Assembly (NCBI RefSeq): GCF_031834595.1
Contig: NZ_CP115541.1
Coordinates: 1,647,001-1,711,000 of the forward strand
Source of the DNA: Stenotrophomonas oahuensis
GTDB taxonomy: Bacteria > Pseudomonadota > Gammaproteobacteria > Xanthomonadales > Xanthomonadaceae
Direction of reading: 5' to 3'
DNA length: 64,000 nt
The position numbers and the translations under genes are program-made. Positions within the stretch are counted from its first letter, which is position 1; every line of letters begins with the position of its first letter. The notes beneath the pieces are model-generated. The model made no database searches and was not told the origin of the DNA. It was given only the letters and a program-made list of their open reading frames with translations. This document shows, piece by piece, positions 38,425 to 48,363 of the stretch.

Positions 38425-39066
38425 TCAACCCACCAGTGCCGCCGATTCCCGTGCCAGCTGTTCAATGCCGGCCCAGTCGCGCGCCTGCATCAGTGCCCGC
38501 GTGGTCAACCACGAACCGCCCACGCACAGCACGTTCGGCAGATGCAGGAAATCGCGCGCGGTCTGCGCGCTGATCCCACCGGTGGGGCAGAAACGCACAT
38601 CGCCGAACGGCCCGTTCCATGCGCTCAGCATGCCCACGCCACCGGCCTGTACCGCCGGGAAGAACTTGAACGTATCCAAGCCATGCTCCAGGCCTTTCAT
38701 CAGCTCGGACGAGGTGGCCACGCCCGGCAGGAACGGCAGGTCGGTATCGCGCGCTGCCGCGTAAAGGCGGTCAGTGGCACCTGGCGACACCGCGAAGCGC
38801 CCGCCAATCTTCTTCACCTGTTCCATCTGCGCGGCGGTCAGCACCGTGCCTGCGCCGACCACGGCATCGGGCACCGCTTCCACCATCGCCTTGATCGCAT
38901 CCATCGCCACCGGTGTGCGCAGGGTGACTTCAATCACCGGCAGGCCGCCGTTGAACAGGGCCTGCGCTACGGCCACGGCATCGTCCACGTTTTCCGGGGT
39001 GAACACCGGAATCACCGGGGCCAGTTTCAACACTGCGCGTACGCGCGGATCAGCGCCGGACATCAA
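38425..39066 (-). CDS. eda: KDPG/KHG aldolase
   Basis: 213 residues, a class I aldolase that splits 2-keto-3-deoxy-6-phosphogluconate into pyruvate and glyceraldehyde 3-phosphate. The Schiff-base lysine is in DTFKFFPAVQAGG; other marks are VIEVTLRTP, VGAGTVLT and PTGGISAQ. Its start overlaps the kdgK end by 17 bases, so the two form an operon. It completes the uronate route. Confidence 0.96.
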   Translation of the reverse strand: MMSGADPRVRAVLKLAPVIPVFTPENVDDAVAVAQALFNGGLPVIEVTLRTPVAMDAIKAMVEAVPDAVVGAGTVLTAAQMEQVKKIGGRFAVSPGATDRLYAAARDTDLPFLPGVATSSELMKGLEHGLDTFKFFPAVQAGGVGMLSAWNGPFGDVRFCPTGGISAQTARDFLHLPNVLCVGGSWLTTRALMQARDWAGIEQLARESAALVG

Positions 39067-40066
39067 ATCGCTCCTCGCCCGTCAGGGCCATCACGTCAGC
39101 TTCGCTGACCAGGTTGAAGTCGCCCGGGATCGAGTGCTTGAGAATGGCCGCAGCCAAACCGAAGCGCACGATGGCCTGCGGGTCGAAGTCGCGCATCATG
39201 CCATGCAGGATGCCAGCGGCGAAGGCATCGCCACCGCCAATGCGGTCGACAATGCCGACCATCTCGCGCGCTGCGGCCACCGCACGGGTGCCGTCGCGAC
39301 CGATCAGCATCGCGCCCAGCGAATGATGGTCCACGCTGTGCGGCGTGCGCTGCGTGCAGGCCATCCACTGCAGGCGCGGGAACGCGGCAAACGCCTGCGC
39401 TGCGGCGGCATCCACGCGCTCGCCGATATCGGTCTGCGGGAACTCGCCGCCGAGCACCACGCCGATGTCGCGGTAATCCGCAAACGCCACATGCGCACAC
39501 GCAAACAGCTCGCGCAGGATGCGCGGTGCATCGCCCTCCCAGCGCGCCCACAGCGACGGGCGGAAGTTGCCGTCGAACGACACCTTTACACCGCGCGCGC
39601 AGGCTGCCTGCGCGGCGGCCAGGGTGGCTTCGGCCATGGCCGGATTCAACGCCGGGCTGACGCCGGAAAGATGCAGCCATTCCACGCCGTCCAGCAGCGT
39701 GTTCCAGTCGTAGTCGGCGGCGCTGCCCAGCGAGAACGCCGAGTCCACGCGGTCGTACACTACTTCGCTCGCGCGCTGCACCGCACCGGTGGTGAGGAAG
39801 TACAGGCCCATGCGACCGGGGCGGGTCTGCACGTGGGTGGTGTCGACGCGGTGCCGGCGCAGCTCGCCGGCCACGAACTGGCCCAGCGGGTTGGCCGGCA
39901 GCGTGCTGACCATGGAAACGTCGTGGCCGAACTGCGCCAGCGACACGCCCACGTTGGCCTCGGCCCCACCGGGGTGTACCGTCAGCTGCGCCGTCTGCAG
40001 CAGCAGTTCACGGCCGGGGGCGCTCATGCGCAGCAGCAACTCTCCAAAACAGACAACACGACTCAT
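39050..40066 (-). CDS. kdgK: 2-dehydro-3-deoxygluconate kinase
   Basis: 338 residues of the PfkB sugar-kinase family, which phosphorylates KDG at O-6. The N-terminal PfkB part reads VVCFGELLLRM ... VHPGGAEANVGVSLAQFG; the C-terminal ATP/anion-hole signature is VDRIGGGDAFAAGILHGMM with the catalytic Asp. I chose ATG 40066 (MSRVVCFGE). A predicted LacI-type operator lies about 60 bases upstream (40122-40133). Confidence 0.94.
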   Translation of the reverse strand: MSRVVCFGELLLRMSAPGRELLLQTAQLTVHPGGAEANVGVSLAQFGHDVSMVSTLPANPLGQFVAGELRRHRVDTTHVQTRPGRMGLYFLTTGAVQRASEVVYDRVDSAFSLGSAADYDWNTLLDGVEWLHLSGVSPALNPAMAEATLAAAQAACARGVKVSFDGNFRPSLWARWEGDAPRILRELFACAHVAFADYRDIGVVLGGEFPQTDIGERVDAAAAQAFAAFPRLQWMACTQRTPHSVDHHSLGAMLIGRDGTRAVAAAREMVGIVDRIGGGDAFAAGILHGMMRDFDPQAIVRFGLAAAILKHSIPGDFNLVSEADVMALTGEERFDVRR

Positions 40067-40121
40067 GGCGATGGATCCCTTGTTGTGGAACTGACCGGGC
40101 GACAGCGCCAAGACAGTTTGG

Positions 40122-40133
40122 CTAGCGGTGTCA
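40122..40133 (-). promoter_or_regulatory. Operator-like site for kdgK-eda
   Basis: Minus strand AATGACACCGCT, continuing AGCCAAA. It shares AATGACACCG with three other sites in the window (40271, 52752, 59309). Confidence 0.6.
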
Positions 40134-40270
40134 TTCTAGCGGGCCGGGCCGCCCCGTCTACCCGGGGGCAAAGTCGGAACCATTGTCCCGCAAGCGTCTG
40201 CGGGACATTGCAAATCTGTTGCGGTGCAAGATGCCCTGTCCTCCACGTGCTGTTAACGTCCGCCCTGACC

Positions 40271-40282
40271 AGCGGTGTCATT
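40271..40282 (-). promoter_or_regulatory. Operator-like site upstream of the TonB-dependent receptor
   Basis: Minus strand AATGACACCGCT, continuing GGTCAGG, 55 bases before the receptor ATG. Confidence 0.6.
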
Positions 40283-40337
40283 GCACTGACACGTCGCCGG
40301 ATTGCTGTTTCATGTAGCACCTTGGGAGAGGGAAAAC

Positions 40338-43097
40338 ATGCAATACCGAATCAATCAGAAAAAGACACCGGTTACCTTGCTCGCACTTTCGATCGGCCTG
40401 GCGCTTGGTGGCACCGCGCTGGCCCAGGAGCAGACCGACCAGGCGGCCACCCAACTGGATACCGTCACCGTCACCGGCTACCGCGCCAGCGTCGAGAAGG
40501 CGCTGGACATCAAGCGCAGTGAGTCCGGCGTGGTCGACGCCATCGTCGCCGAAGACATCGGCAAGTTCCCCGATCTGAACCTGGCCGAGTCGCTGCAGCG
40601 CGTGCCCGGCGTGGTCATCACCCGTGAAGCCGGCGAAGGCCGCAACATCTCCGTGCGAGGCCTGGGCCCGGACTTCACCCGCGTCCGCATCAACGGCATG
40701 GAAGCGCTCACCACCGTGGGCGCCGGCGACCAGAGCGGCGGCACCAACCGCGGCCGTGGCTTCGACTTCAACGTGTTCGCCTCGGACCTTTTCTCGCAGC
40801 TGATCGTGCGCAAGACCGCCTCGGCCGACGTGGAAGAAGGCTCGCTGGGTGCCACCGTGGACCTGCGCACCGCCCGCCCGTTCGACTATGACGGCTTCAC
40901 CTTCGCCGCCAGCGGCCAGGCCAGCTACAACGCCATGGCTGAAAAGGCTGACCCGCGCGTGGCTGCCCTGATCTCCAACACCTGGGCCGACAACACCTTC
41001 GGCGCGCTGCTGTCGGTGGCCTACTCCGAGCGCCAGGCGCTGGAAGAAGGCTCCAACACCGGCCGCTGGGCCAATGGCCCCAGCAACGGCAACTTCAGCG
41101 CCACCTCGCCGTTCACCGCCGCGCGCAGTGCCGACGTCTATCACCCGCGCTTCCCGCGCTACGTGCAGATGGAACACGAGCAGAAGCGCCTGGGCGTCAC
41201 CGGCACCCTGCAGTGGAAGCCGACCGACGCCACCGAGATCTCGCTGGACGCGCTGTACTCGAAGATCGACGCCGAGCGCGATGAGAACTACATCGAAGCC
41301 ATTTCCTTCAGCCGCGGCACCAGCACCACGCCGCGCCTGGTCGGCAAGCCGGCTACCGTCGTCAAGAACGGTGTGATCGAGAACAACGCACTGGTCTACG
41401 GTGAATTCGACAACGTCGACATCCGCACCGAAAACCGCCACGACGAGTGGAGCACCGAATTCAAGCAGATCGCCTTGAATGGCCAGCACCGCTTCGGCGA
41501 CGACTTCACCTTGTCCGGCAAGGTCGGCATCTCGCGCTCCAAGCACGAGAACCCGATCCAGACCACGATCATCATGGACAAATATGACGTCGACAATTAC
41601 AGCTACGACTATCGCGGCAACAACCGCTTCCCGATCCTGAACTACGGTATCAACCCGACTGACCCGGCGGGTTGGGAGCTGGCAGAGATCCGTCTGCGTC
41701 CGCAGTACGTGGACAACGACTTCGACACCGGCCAGATCGACTTCAACTGGAACATCAGCCCCGGCTTCCGCCTGAAGGGCGGCATCCTGGCCAAGGATTA
41801 CACCTTCAAGACGGTTGAGCTGCGCCGCGCCAGCGAACTGGCCGTGCCGAACTTCGCCAACGGCACCAAGATCGTGCCGGTCGACATGACCCAGCCGGCC
41901 AGCCTGAAGGGCATCAACGGCAACCCGGACCAGTGGGTGGTGCCGAACCTGGATGCGATTGCCGACTACTTCGACATCTACAGCAACAGCGGCACCTTCG
42001 CCGTCGCCCCGCGCGCCAACAACGTGCGCAGCGTGGAAGAGAAGGACCGCGGCGGCTACCTGATGGGCGAGTTCTCGACCGACCTGGGCAGCATCCCGTT
42101 CTCGGGTAACTTCGGTGTCCGCTACGTCAAGACCAAGCAGAGCTCCACCGGTCTGTCCACGCTGTCCACCACCACCGTCTCCACCACCGTGGAGCGCGAG
42201 TACGACGACACCCTGCCGTCGTTCAACCTGGTCGCCGAAATCACCCCGGACTTCCTGATCCGCCTCGGCGCGGCCAAGGTGATGAGCCGTCCGGGCCTGG
42301 GCAGCCTGACCCCGGGCTCGACCGTGGCCGTGGCCGGTGGTGCACGCACCATCTCCACCGGTAACCCGAACCTGGATCCGATCCGTGCCACCAATGTGGA
42401 CCTGGGCTTCGAGTGGTACTTCGCCGAAGGCGCGATGGCCGGCGTCGGTCTGTTCTACAAGGACATCGACACCTTCATCCAGACCACCCGCGAAACCCGT
42501 CCCTTCAGCGACAGCGGCCTGCCGGCCGAACTGCTGATCGGCACCGGTGCCACCCCGGACAGCGACTTCACCTACACCAAGCCGGTCAACACCCCGGGTG
42601 GCGAGCTGAAGGGCGTGGAAGTGAACTACACCCAGCCCTTCACCTTCCTGCCGGGCAACTGGTCGAACCTGGGCGTGCAGTTGAACTACACCTGGGTGGA
42701 TTCGCAGATCCAGTACATCAACTCCGCCGGCCAAGCCGTGTTGAAAGCGGACCTGACCGGTCTGTCGCGCAACTCGTGGAACGCCACCCTGTTCTATGAA
42801 GGCAAAGTGTGGTCCGGCCGCGTTTCGGCGACCAACCGCGACGACTACCTGACCCAGGTCACCGGTACCGAGAATGGTTTCAGCCTGGACGGCTACCACG
42901 GCATGACCGGGACCACCTTCATTGACGCGTCGATCCGCTATGCGATCACCGACAAGCTGGAGCTGAGCCTGGAAGGCATGAACCTGACCAACGAGGCTTC
43001 GGACGAGTGGGTGTACTCGCCGGCCACCGGTGAGCTGCCGCTGCAGTACACCGAAACCGGGCGTCAGTACATGCTCGGCGTGCGCTACAAGTTCTGA
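40338..43097 (+). CDS. TonB-dependent receptor, xanthomonad/caulobacter oligosaccharide type
   Basis: 919 residues. Signal peptide to about GTALAQ, TonB box (LDTVTVTGYRAS), the conserved EKALDIKR...VVDAIVAEDIGKFPDLNLAESLQRVPGV pattern seen in the large TonB-dependent receptor group of Xanthomonas and Caulobacter, a plug with NISVRGLGPDFTRVRINGME, and a long barrel ending YMLGVRYKF (terminal Phe). ATG 40338 follows GGGAGAGGG. Position between kdgK-eda and a large secreted enzyme suggests it imports uronic oligosaccharides. Confidence 0.95.
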   Translation: MQYRINQKKTPVTLLALSIGLALGGTALAQEQTDQAATQLDTVTVTGYRASVEKALDIKRSESGVVDAIVAEDIGKFPDLNLAESLQRVPGVVITREAGEGRNISVRGLGPDFTRVRINGMEALTTVGAGDQSGGTNRGRGFDFNVFASDLFSQLIVRKTASADVEEGSLGATVDLRTARPFDYDGFTFAASGQASYNAMAEKADPRVAALISNTWADNTFGALLSVAYSERQALEEGSNTGRWANGPSNGNFSATSPFTAARSADVYHPRFPRYVQMEHEQKRLGVTGTLQWKPTDATEISLDALYSKIDAERDENYIEAISFSRGTSTTPRLVGKPATVVKNGVIENNALVYGEFDNVDIRTENRHDEWSTEFKQIALNGQHRFGDDFTLSGKVGISRSKHENPIQTTIIMDKYDVDNYSYDYRGNNRFPILNYGINPTDPAGWELAEIRLRPQYVDNDFDTGQIDFNWNISPGFRLKGGILAKDYTFKTVELRRASELAVPNFANGTKIVPVDMTQPASLKGINGNPDQWVVPNLDAIADYFDIYSNSGTFAVAPRANNVRSVEEKDRGGYLMGEFSTDLGSIPFSGNFGVRYVKTKQSSTGLSTLSTTTVSTTVEREYDDTLPSFNLVAEITPDFLIRLGAAKVMSRPGLGSLTPGSTVAVAGGARTISTGNPNLDPIRATNVDLGFEWYFAEGAMAGVGLFYKDIDTFIQTTRETRPFSDSGLPAELLIGTGATPDSDFTYTKPVNTPGGELKGVEVNYTQPFTFLPGNWSNLGVQLNYTWVDSQIQYINSAGQAVLKADLTGLSRNSWNATLFYEGKVWSGRVSATNRDDYLTQVTGTENGFSLDGYHGMTGTTFIDASIRYAITDKLELSLEGMNLTNEASDEWVYSPATGELPLQYTETGRQYMLGVRYKF

Positions 43098-43188
43098 CCG
43101 CACGAAGGCAGCGGCGTGGGCAACCACGCCGCTGCTGCGGCGCAAGATGCCGCCCCGTTTTCCCTTTGCTAGTTTCTGACGGCCCTGC

Positions 43189-43204
43189 GCTGACACCGCG
43201 GCCG
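43189..43204 (+). promoter_or_regulatory. Weak operator-like match upstream of the LamG enzyme gene
   Basis: GCTGACACCGCGGCCG shares TGACACCGC with the other four sites but lacks the flanking AA and following T. About 75 bases before the ATG. Confidence 0.3.
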
Positions 43205-43278
43205 TGGCCGACCGCACCGTTCTGCTGACGAGGATGGCGTGTTGCGCCGTACGTTCTCGCTGTGGAAAGGAAGGTCAC

Positions 43279-46200
43279 ATGCTGCAACGCTCCGCATTGT
43301 CCGCCAGCCTGCTGGCTCTGCTGCTCACCAGCGCCGGGACTGCCGCCGCGCAGAACACTCCGCAGCTGCTGTTCCATGTCTCGGCCGAGCACGGCCTTGA
43401 GGCCGACGCCGCACAGGGCGATGCGATTCCAAACTTCGTCGACAAGGTCACCACCGTGGCTGACGGCGCGCACGGCCGCGCCATCCAGTGGGCCGACGAC
43501 GGCGTGCTGTCGTGGAATGCGCCGGGCAACATCCAGGCCCAGCGCGGCACCCTCGGTTTCTACTGGCGTCCGCGCTATGCGGTAGGCGAAGCACCGTTCG
43601 TGATCTTCCGCGTCGGCTACGCCGACCACAGCAGCTGGGACATGGCCTGGCTGCGCATCGACTGGAACGGCCACGGTTTCGATGCCTTTGTGACCGACGC
43701 CAACCTGGCGCGCACCCGTGTTTCGTTCAAGCTGGACGCCCTGCCCGCTGCCGATCGCTGGCAGCACATCGCCTTCGGCTGGGACGAAGACCACGGCGTA
43801 CGCCTGTATGTGGACGGCAAGGAAGTCGCGCGCGCTGAAACCACCGCCGACTACGATGCCGCCTTGGATCAGCTGGGCCTGGCCGGTCGCGTTATGGCTC
43901 CTTACCAGGTGCAAAGCCGCTACAACTTCCTGCGGGGCAGCGACTTCGACGAGATCCGCGTCTACGACCGCCTGCTGGATCCGGCCGGGATGACCGCACT
44001 GGCAGCCAATCGCGCGCCGACCTCGGCCGTTGCCGCGGCTGACGCACAGCGCGCATGGAACCACCGCTTCGGCTGGGACCGCGCGCTGCCGCCGGCGCTG
44101 ACTGCCCCAACCACCTCCATCCGCAAGGTCGAGTTCGCCGACACCAAGGACCACAAGCAGTGGATGTGGAAGGCCACCGACGGCATTGCCGAAACCACCT
44201 GGCCGGGCGTGTACAACCGCTCGCGCCTGCCCGGCCGTAACGATTACTTCCAGCTGCCGGACTGGAACACCTATGTGGAAGGCGGGCAGCAGCTCGACCT
44301 GACTCTGCCCGAAGGTGAAGCCGTCAACCGCGTCGAAGTACGCGGTGCGGCCTTCGGAGCGTTGAGCCACTCCGCCGACGGCCAGCCTGCCACGTCGCTG
44401 CTGCAACGCCCGCAGGGCGTGGTGCGCAGCGTGGACGACATTCCCGCCCAGCGCGGCGGCGTGCTGCACTTCCGCAACACCGAGCAGGAAACCCCGATCC
44501 AGGAGATCTGGGCCTACAACGTGAGCGACGCCGCCGAGCCGGAAGGCACGGTCAAGCAGCGTTACCTGATCGACAGCCAGGCGCTGCCCGACTACCTCAA
44601 CATCACCACGCTGCGCGAGTACATCGACGGCCGCTACCCCGCTGCAGAACGCAGCACGGTGATGGCGCTGCCGAAGGGAGCCGGTTCGCGCCGTCGCGCA
44701 GCGGACACCTTGCCAGCGCAGCCGCTGCCGATCGTGCACGTGCTGATTCCTTCCGGCGTGGGTGATGCCCCGGCCGCGCAGCCGCTGATCCGCAGCTGGG
44801 CGCACAGCTGGGAGAACATGTACGACGGACTCGATGGCGTGGCCATCGACATCCCGGCACTGAACCTGCCGGCAACGCGCGATGGCCTGATTCCGCTCAA
44901 CATCCGCATCAAGGACCCGATCTGGCCGGCACGCGACATGATCGATGTCAGCGTCTCGGTCAAACCCGGCGAGAAGCGCACGCTGTGGCTGGACCTGCGC
45001 GACCGCATTCTCACCGCCGACAGCTTGTGGCTGAGCGTGGCCTCCGGCGCGCCCGGCTTCAATGCTGCCTCGCTGGACGGCGCCGAGATCCGCCTGGTGT
45101 TCAAGGACCGCGCCGAAGCCAAGCGCGAGCACACCGCCGACCGCTTCAACCAGGTGCGCGACAACTGGGGCTTCCTGGTCGAGGAGCACACCACCTCCAA
45201 GCGCCAGCGCCTGTATGCGCGCGTGTATGCCGACCTGAGCGATCTGCTGCGGGTGGACCCGGACCACGAACTGGGCCGGTTGTACTGGAACTACATCAGC
45301 TACAACAGCCAGGGCAAACCGCCGTTCAAACAGCCCGAAGCGCCCAAAGGCGCACCGCTGTGGGCGTTCCGCCAGACCGAAGACCTCAAGTACGTGCGTC
45401 GCTTCGTCGACTGGTGGATCGACAACCGCCAGATCGCGTATGGCGACTTCGGCGGCGGCATCTCCGACGACACCGACCTCACCCAGCAGTGGCCCGGCCT
45501 GGCGCTGATGGGCGTGGAACCGGACCGGCTCAATGCCTCGCTCACCGCGCTGAGTGACGCGGTGTGCCGCAATGGCATGTTCAGCAATGGGCTGAGCACC
45601 ATCGAAACCGACGAGCTGCACAGCTACGAAGAAGGCATCAACGCCAACAGCGCGATGCTCTACCTCAACTGGGGCGACCCGTTGACCGTGGAGCGGCTGA
45701 TGGAAACGGTGAAGGCCTTCAACGAGCGCATCATCCTGCCCAACCCGCAGGGCCACCTGCTGTTCTCCAGCAACTGGTTCGGCGGCAACAAGGTGTATCG
45801 CGAGCCGAACTGGCAGTGGCAGAAGCCGTACTCCTTCCCCGCCCTGCACCCCGCGTTCCTGATGGGCCAGTACAACGCGGATCCCACCGGCCGCAAACTG
45901 GTGGTCGGTTTGGCGGACGGTTACCTCGCTCACGCGTACACCGACGACAAGGGCCGCTGGGCGCTGCCCAACGAGATCAACTGGGCAACCGGCAAAACCC
46001 GTGGCGGCGAGCTCAACAGCGGCTCCGGTGGCGGCGACACCATGCACACTTTCTGGGCCGCGTGGCGCTTCACCGGTGACGACAAGTACCTCAAGGCGCT
46101 GGACTATCGCGTGGCGCGGGGCGGTCCCAGCTCCCTGTCCAACCTCGGCGAGAACTTCGTCGAAGTGCTGGGCCGTGGCGCGGACTGGAATCCTGCGCTG

Positions 46201-47079
46201 ATCGCGGAAGCCGATGCAGGCAAGACCGGCTTTGCCAGCGTGATGGCATGGCAGGCCACCGGCGACAAGAAGTACCTGGAGGAACTGCACGCCGATGGCA
46301 TCCAGGCCAAGGCACAGCGCGAGTACATGAACACCGAGGGCCACTGGTGGTCTGACCGCGTGGAAGCCAACAGCGAGTTCCTGCAGCGCGCCCGCCTCGG
46401 CGGCATCGCTTTGCGCCGCAACCAGAGCTGGCCCGGCCACACCGTCAGCTGGCGCTTCACCCAGCCCGAGGCGGCCGAGCAGGTCGGGTTGCTGGTGCAT
46501 GCGCCGAATACCGAACGATTTACCGTTACCGCGCACAACCTCGGCAAGCGTGCGGCCGATGCGCAGATGACCACGTGGAACGTCACTGCGGGTACGTGGC
46601 GGGTGCGCAGCGGTGTGGACCGCGATGGTGATGGGGTGATCGACGGCAAGGCCAGCACGCAGGATGTGGTGCTGGAGCGCAGTGCCTCGATGCCGCTGCG
46701 CTTCGCGCCGGGGCAGACCCAGGTGTTCGAGTTCGAGCTGGTGCAGGCCGGTACGCCGGTGGAGCTGCGGCCGGACTTGGGTGTCGGTCGCGGCGATGTG
46801 CGCGTGGATGGAAAGCAGGTGCACGTGACCGTGCACAGCCTGGGTCATGTGGGCACGCCGGTGGGTGTGGCGGTGCTGGAAGACCGCAATGGCCGCGAGA
46901 TCGCGCGGACCGAAGTGCCGGCGATGGAAGCGCCGAGTGATCTGGTGCCGCGCACGACGACCGTTGACCTGCCGTTGCCGGCGGGCAGCCGCGAAGGTCT
47001 GCGGGTACGCGTAATGCTGGAGGGCAATGCGGCCGAAGTCACCCGCCTCAACAACACCGTGATGGTACCGACCCCGTAG
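43279..47079 (+). CDS. Large secreted LamG-domain protein, candidate polysaccharide lyase or hydrolase
   Basis: 1266 residues with signal peptide (SALSASLLALLLTSAGTAAA) and GGAAAGGAAGG before the ATG. Residues about 30-260 form a concanavalin/LamG sandwich (GTLGFYWRPRY ... DRWQHIAFGWDEDHGVRLYV ... FDEIRVYDRLLDPAGM). A beta-rich middle follows. From about 680 to 1070 the pattern suggests an alpha/alpha toroid with acidic and aromatic clusters (GDFGGGISDDTDLTQQWPG, HSYEEGINANSAMLYLNWGD, PYSFPALHPAF, GHWWSDRVEANSEF). A C-terminal beta region ends the chain. No named catalytic family recognised. The neighbours (receptor, kduI, kduD, esterases) point to a uronic polymer. Its TAG stop comes from a GTAG element. 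Confidence 0.8.
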   Translation: MLQRSALSASLLALLLTSAGTAAAQNTPQLLFHVSAEHGLEADAAQGDAIPNFVDKVTTVADGAHGRAIQWADDGVLSWNAPGNIQAQRGTLGFYWRPRYAVGEAPFVIFRVGYADHSSWDMAWLRIDWNGHGFDAFVTDANLARTRVSFKLDALPAADRWQHIAFGWDEDHGVRLYVDGKEVARAETTADYDAALDQLGLAGRVMAPYQVQSRYNFLRGSDFDEIRVYDRLLDPAGMTALAANRAPTSAVAAADAQRAWNHRFGWDRALPPALTAPTTSIRKVEFADTKDHKQWMWKATDGIAETTWPGVYNRSRLPGRNDYFQLPDWNTYVEGGQQLDLTLPEGEAVNRVEVRGAAFGALSHSADGQPATSLLQRPQGVVRSVDDIPAQRGGVLHFRNTEQETPIQEIWAYNVSDAAEPEGTVKQRYLIDSQALPDYLNITTLREYIDGRYPAAERSTVMALPKGAGSRRRAADTLPAQPLPIVHVLIPSGVGDAPAAQPLIRSWAHSWENMYDGLDGVAIDIPALNLPATRDGLIPLNIRIKDPIWPARDMIDVSVSVKPGEKRTLWLDLRDRILTADSLWLSVASGAPGFNAASLDGAEIRLVFKDRAEAKREHTADRFNQVRDNWGFLVEEHTTSKRQRLYARVYADLSDLLRVDPDHELGRLYWNYISYNSQGKPPFKQPEAPKGAPLWAFRQTEDLKYVRRFVDWWIDNRQIAYGDFGGGISDDTDLTQQWPGLALMGVEPDRLNASLTALSDAVCRNGMFSNGLSTIETDELHSYEEGINANSAMLYLNWGDPLTVERLMETVKAFNERIILPNPQGHLLFSSNWFGGNKVYREPNWQWQKPYSFPALHPAFLMGQYNADPTGRKLVVGLADGYLAHAYTDDKGRWALPNEINWATGKTRGGELNSGSGGGDTMHTFWAAWRFTGDDKYLKALDYRVARGGPSSLSNLGENFVEVLGRGADWNPALIAEADAGKTGFASVMAWQATGDKKYLEELHADGIQAKAQREYMNTEGHWWSDRVEANSEFLQRARLGGIALRRNQSWPGHTVSWRFTQPEAAEQVGLLVHAPNTERFTVTAHNLGKRAADAQMTTWNVTAGTWRVRSGVDRDGDGVIDGKASTQDVVLERSASMPLRFAPGQTQVFEFELVQAGTPVELRPDLGVGRGDVRVDGKQVHVTVHSLGHVGTPVGVAVLEDRNGREIARTEVPAMEAPSDLVPRTTTVDLPLPAGSREGLRVRVMLEGNAAEVTRLNNTVMVPTP

Positions 47080-47142
47080 AGCCGGGCTTGCCCGGCTTCT
47101 TTCCGACATCGCGGTGGTTCAGCCGGGCAAGCCCGGCTCCAC
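47076..47142. repeat. Inverted pair of GTAG palindromic elements
   Basis: 47076-47097 (GTAGAGCCGGGC...; its TAG is the stop of the LamG gene) and a reverse copy at 47121-47142, whose head reads GTGG and not GTAG. Confidence 0.88.
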
Positions 47143-47187
47143 GTTCCCTGCATTGACGCGCCATGCGCGTCGTCGCGCATCACCGCA

Positions 47188-48027
47188 TCAGAACGCTACC
47201 CTCCCCTCAATACACGTAACACATTCCCCACCCACCCAAAGATCCTCCCCCACCACCTCCACCCGCACCCGCCCAGCACGCCCTAACGCCGTGCCCTGGC
47301 TGATCACATACCGCTCCGGTGCCAACCCCTCGCGCAACAACCACCGCGCAATCCCAGCATTGAGACTCCCCGTCACCGGATCCTCCGGCGCAGCCTCGCC
47401 CGCAATGAACGCACGCGACTCAAACTGCGACTCCACCCCATCGCCAGTATCACACGCCGCAAACACCCCCACCATCAACCCTTCCAGCGCCGGATAGTCC
47501 GGCTTGATCGCCAGCACCGCCGCACGACTACGCAGGCGCAGCGCCAGCCACTTCGGCCCGTTCACCACCCACTGCGCGTCCACCACGTCCTCAGCGGCGA
47601 CACCCAGTCCGGCGCGCACACGCTCGCGCACTTCTGCCTCCAGCGGCCCCTCGCGCAGCAACGGCGGAGCCACGAACGCCAACCCATCCGCACCCCGGCG
47701 AATACGCACAAGCCCGATCGCACACTCCTGGACGATCTCCGCGCCCTGCGGCACCCCACCCTGCGCCAGCCAGGCGTAGCAGCTGCCCAGCGTAGGATGG
47801 CCGGCAAACGGCAGTTCCCCCATCGTGGTGAAGATGCGCACCCGGTAATCCGCTCGCGGATCGGTCGGCGGCAGCAGGAACGTGGTCTCGCTCAGGTTGG
47901 TCCAGTTGGCGAAGGCCGCCATGCGTGCGTCGCTGAGCTCGCCGGCGTGGTGGACCACGGCCAGAGGATTGCCGAGGAGCGGGTCAGTGCTGAAGACGTT
48001 GACCTGACGGAAGGGGTGGACGCTCAC
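47188..48027 (-). CDS. PhzF family isomerase/epimerase-like protein
   Basis: 279 residues with the PhzF diaminopimelate-epimerase-like fold: RQVNVFSTDPLLGNPLAVV, NLSETTFLL (catalytic Glu), LPFAGHPTLGSCYAWL, and AAPEDPVTGSLNAGIARWLL. The true substrate of most PhzF homologues outside phenazine loci is unknown, and there are no phenazine genes here. Stands alone on the minus strand. Confidence 0.9.
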   Translation of the reverse strand: MSVHPFRQVNVFSTDPLLGNPLAVVHHAGELSDARMAAFANWTNLSETTFLLPPTDPRADYRVRIFTTMGELPFAGHPTLGSCYAWLAQGGVPQGAEIVQECAIGLVRIRRGADGLAFVAPPLLREGPLEAEVRERVRAGLGVAAEDVVDAQWVVNGPKWLALRLRSRAAVLAIKPDYPALEGLMVGVFAACDTGDGVESQFESRAFIAGEAAPEDPVTGSLNAGIARWLLREGLAPERYVISQGTALGRAGRVRVEVVGEDLWVGGECVTCIEGRVAF

Positions 48028-48152
48028 GGTGGGCTCCGGATGTGGGGAGGCTCATCATGCCTCGCGCCCGCCCGCAAACTCCACCGCTCCACCGGCCCAC
48101 TGCCGCACTACCCGGGGGAACCCCGCTGTCCGGCACCGAACCGCCGGCGCAC

Positions 48153-48174
48153 GTAGAGCCACGCCCTGCGTGGC
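48153..48174 (+). repeat. GTAG palindromic element
   Basis: Starts GTAGAGCCACGCC; same subtype as the elements at 7354 and 20144. The rest of the 335-base spacer 48028-48363 shows nothing else I can support. Confidence 0.85.
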
Positions 48175-48363
48175 TGCATCCCCATCGACCGCGAAGACAC
48201 CCGCGTCGCTCCGTGGTCATGGGTTACCGGGTGCTGCTCGCTGAGGGCAGTCGTCTTTCGACCAACCCTACCGCGGGCACCTCAAGAATAGGATCGTGAT
48301 CATTCTCAGCAGTGGCATCAAATGAAATGCTGCTCGCTTGGTTTCAACTTCACCAGGTATCCG

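Noticed and set aside
46564..46580. CCACGTGG core inside the LamG gene, resembling parS
   Set aside because: Only the central eight bases and part of one arm match; it lies far from the origin cluster.
40278..47109. Two very long minus-strand open frames (979 and 1387 codons)
   Set aside because: They are antisense to the TonB-dependent receptor and the LamG enzyme, both of which have signal peptides, ribosome-binding sites and recognisable folds.
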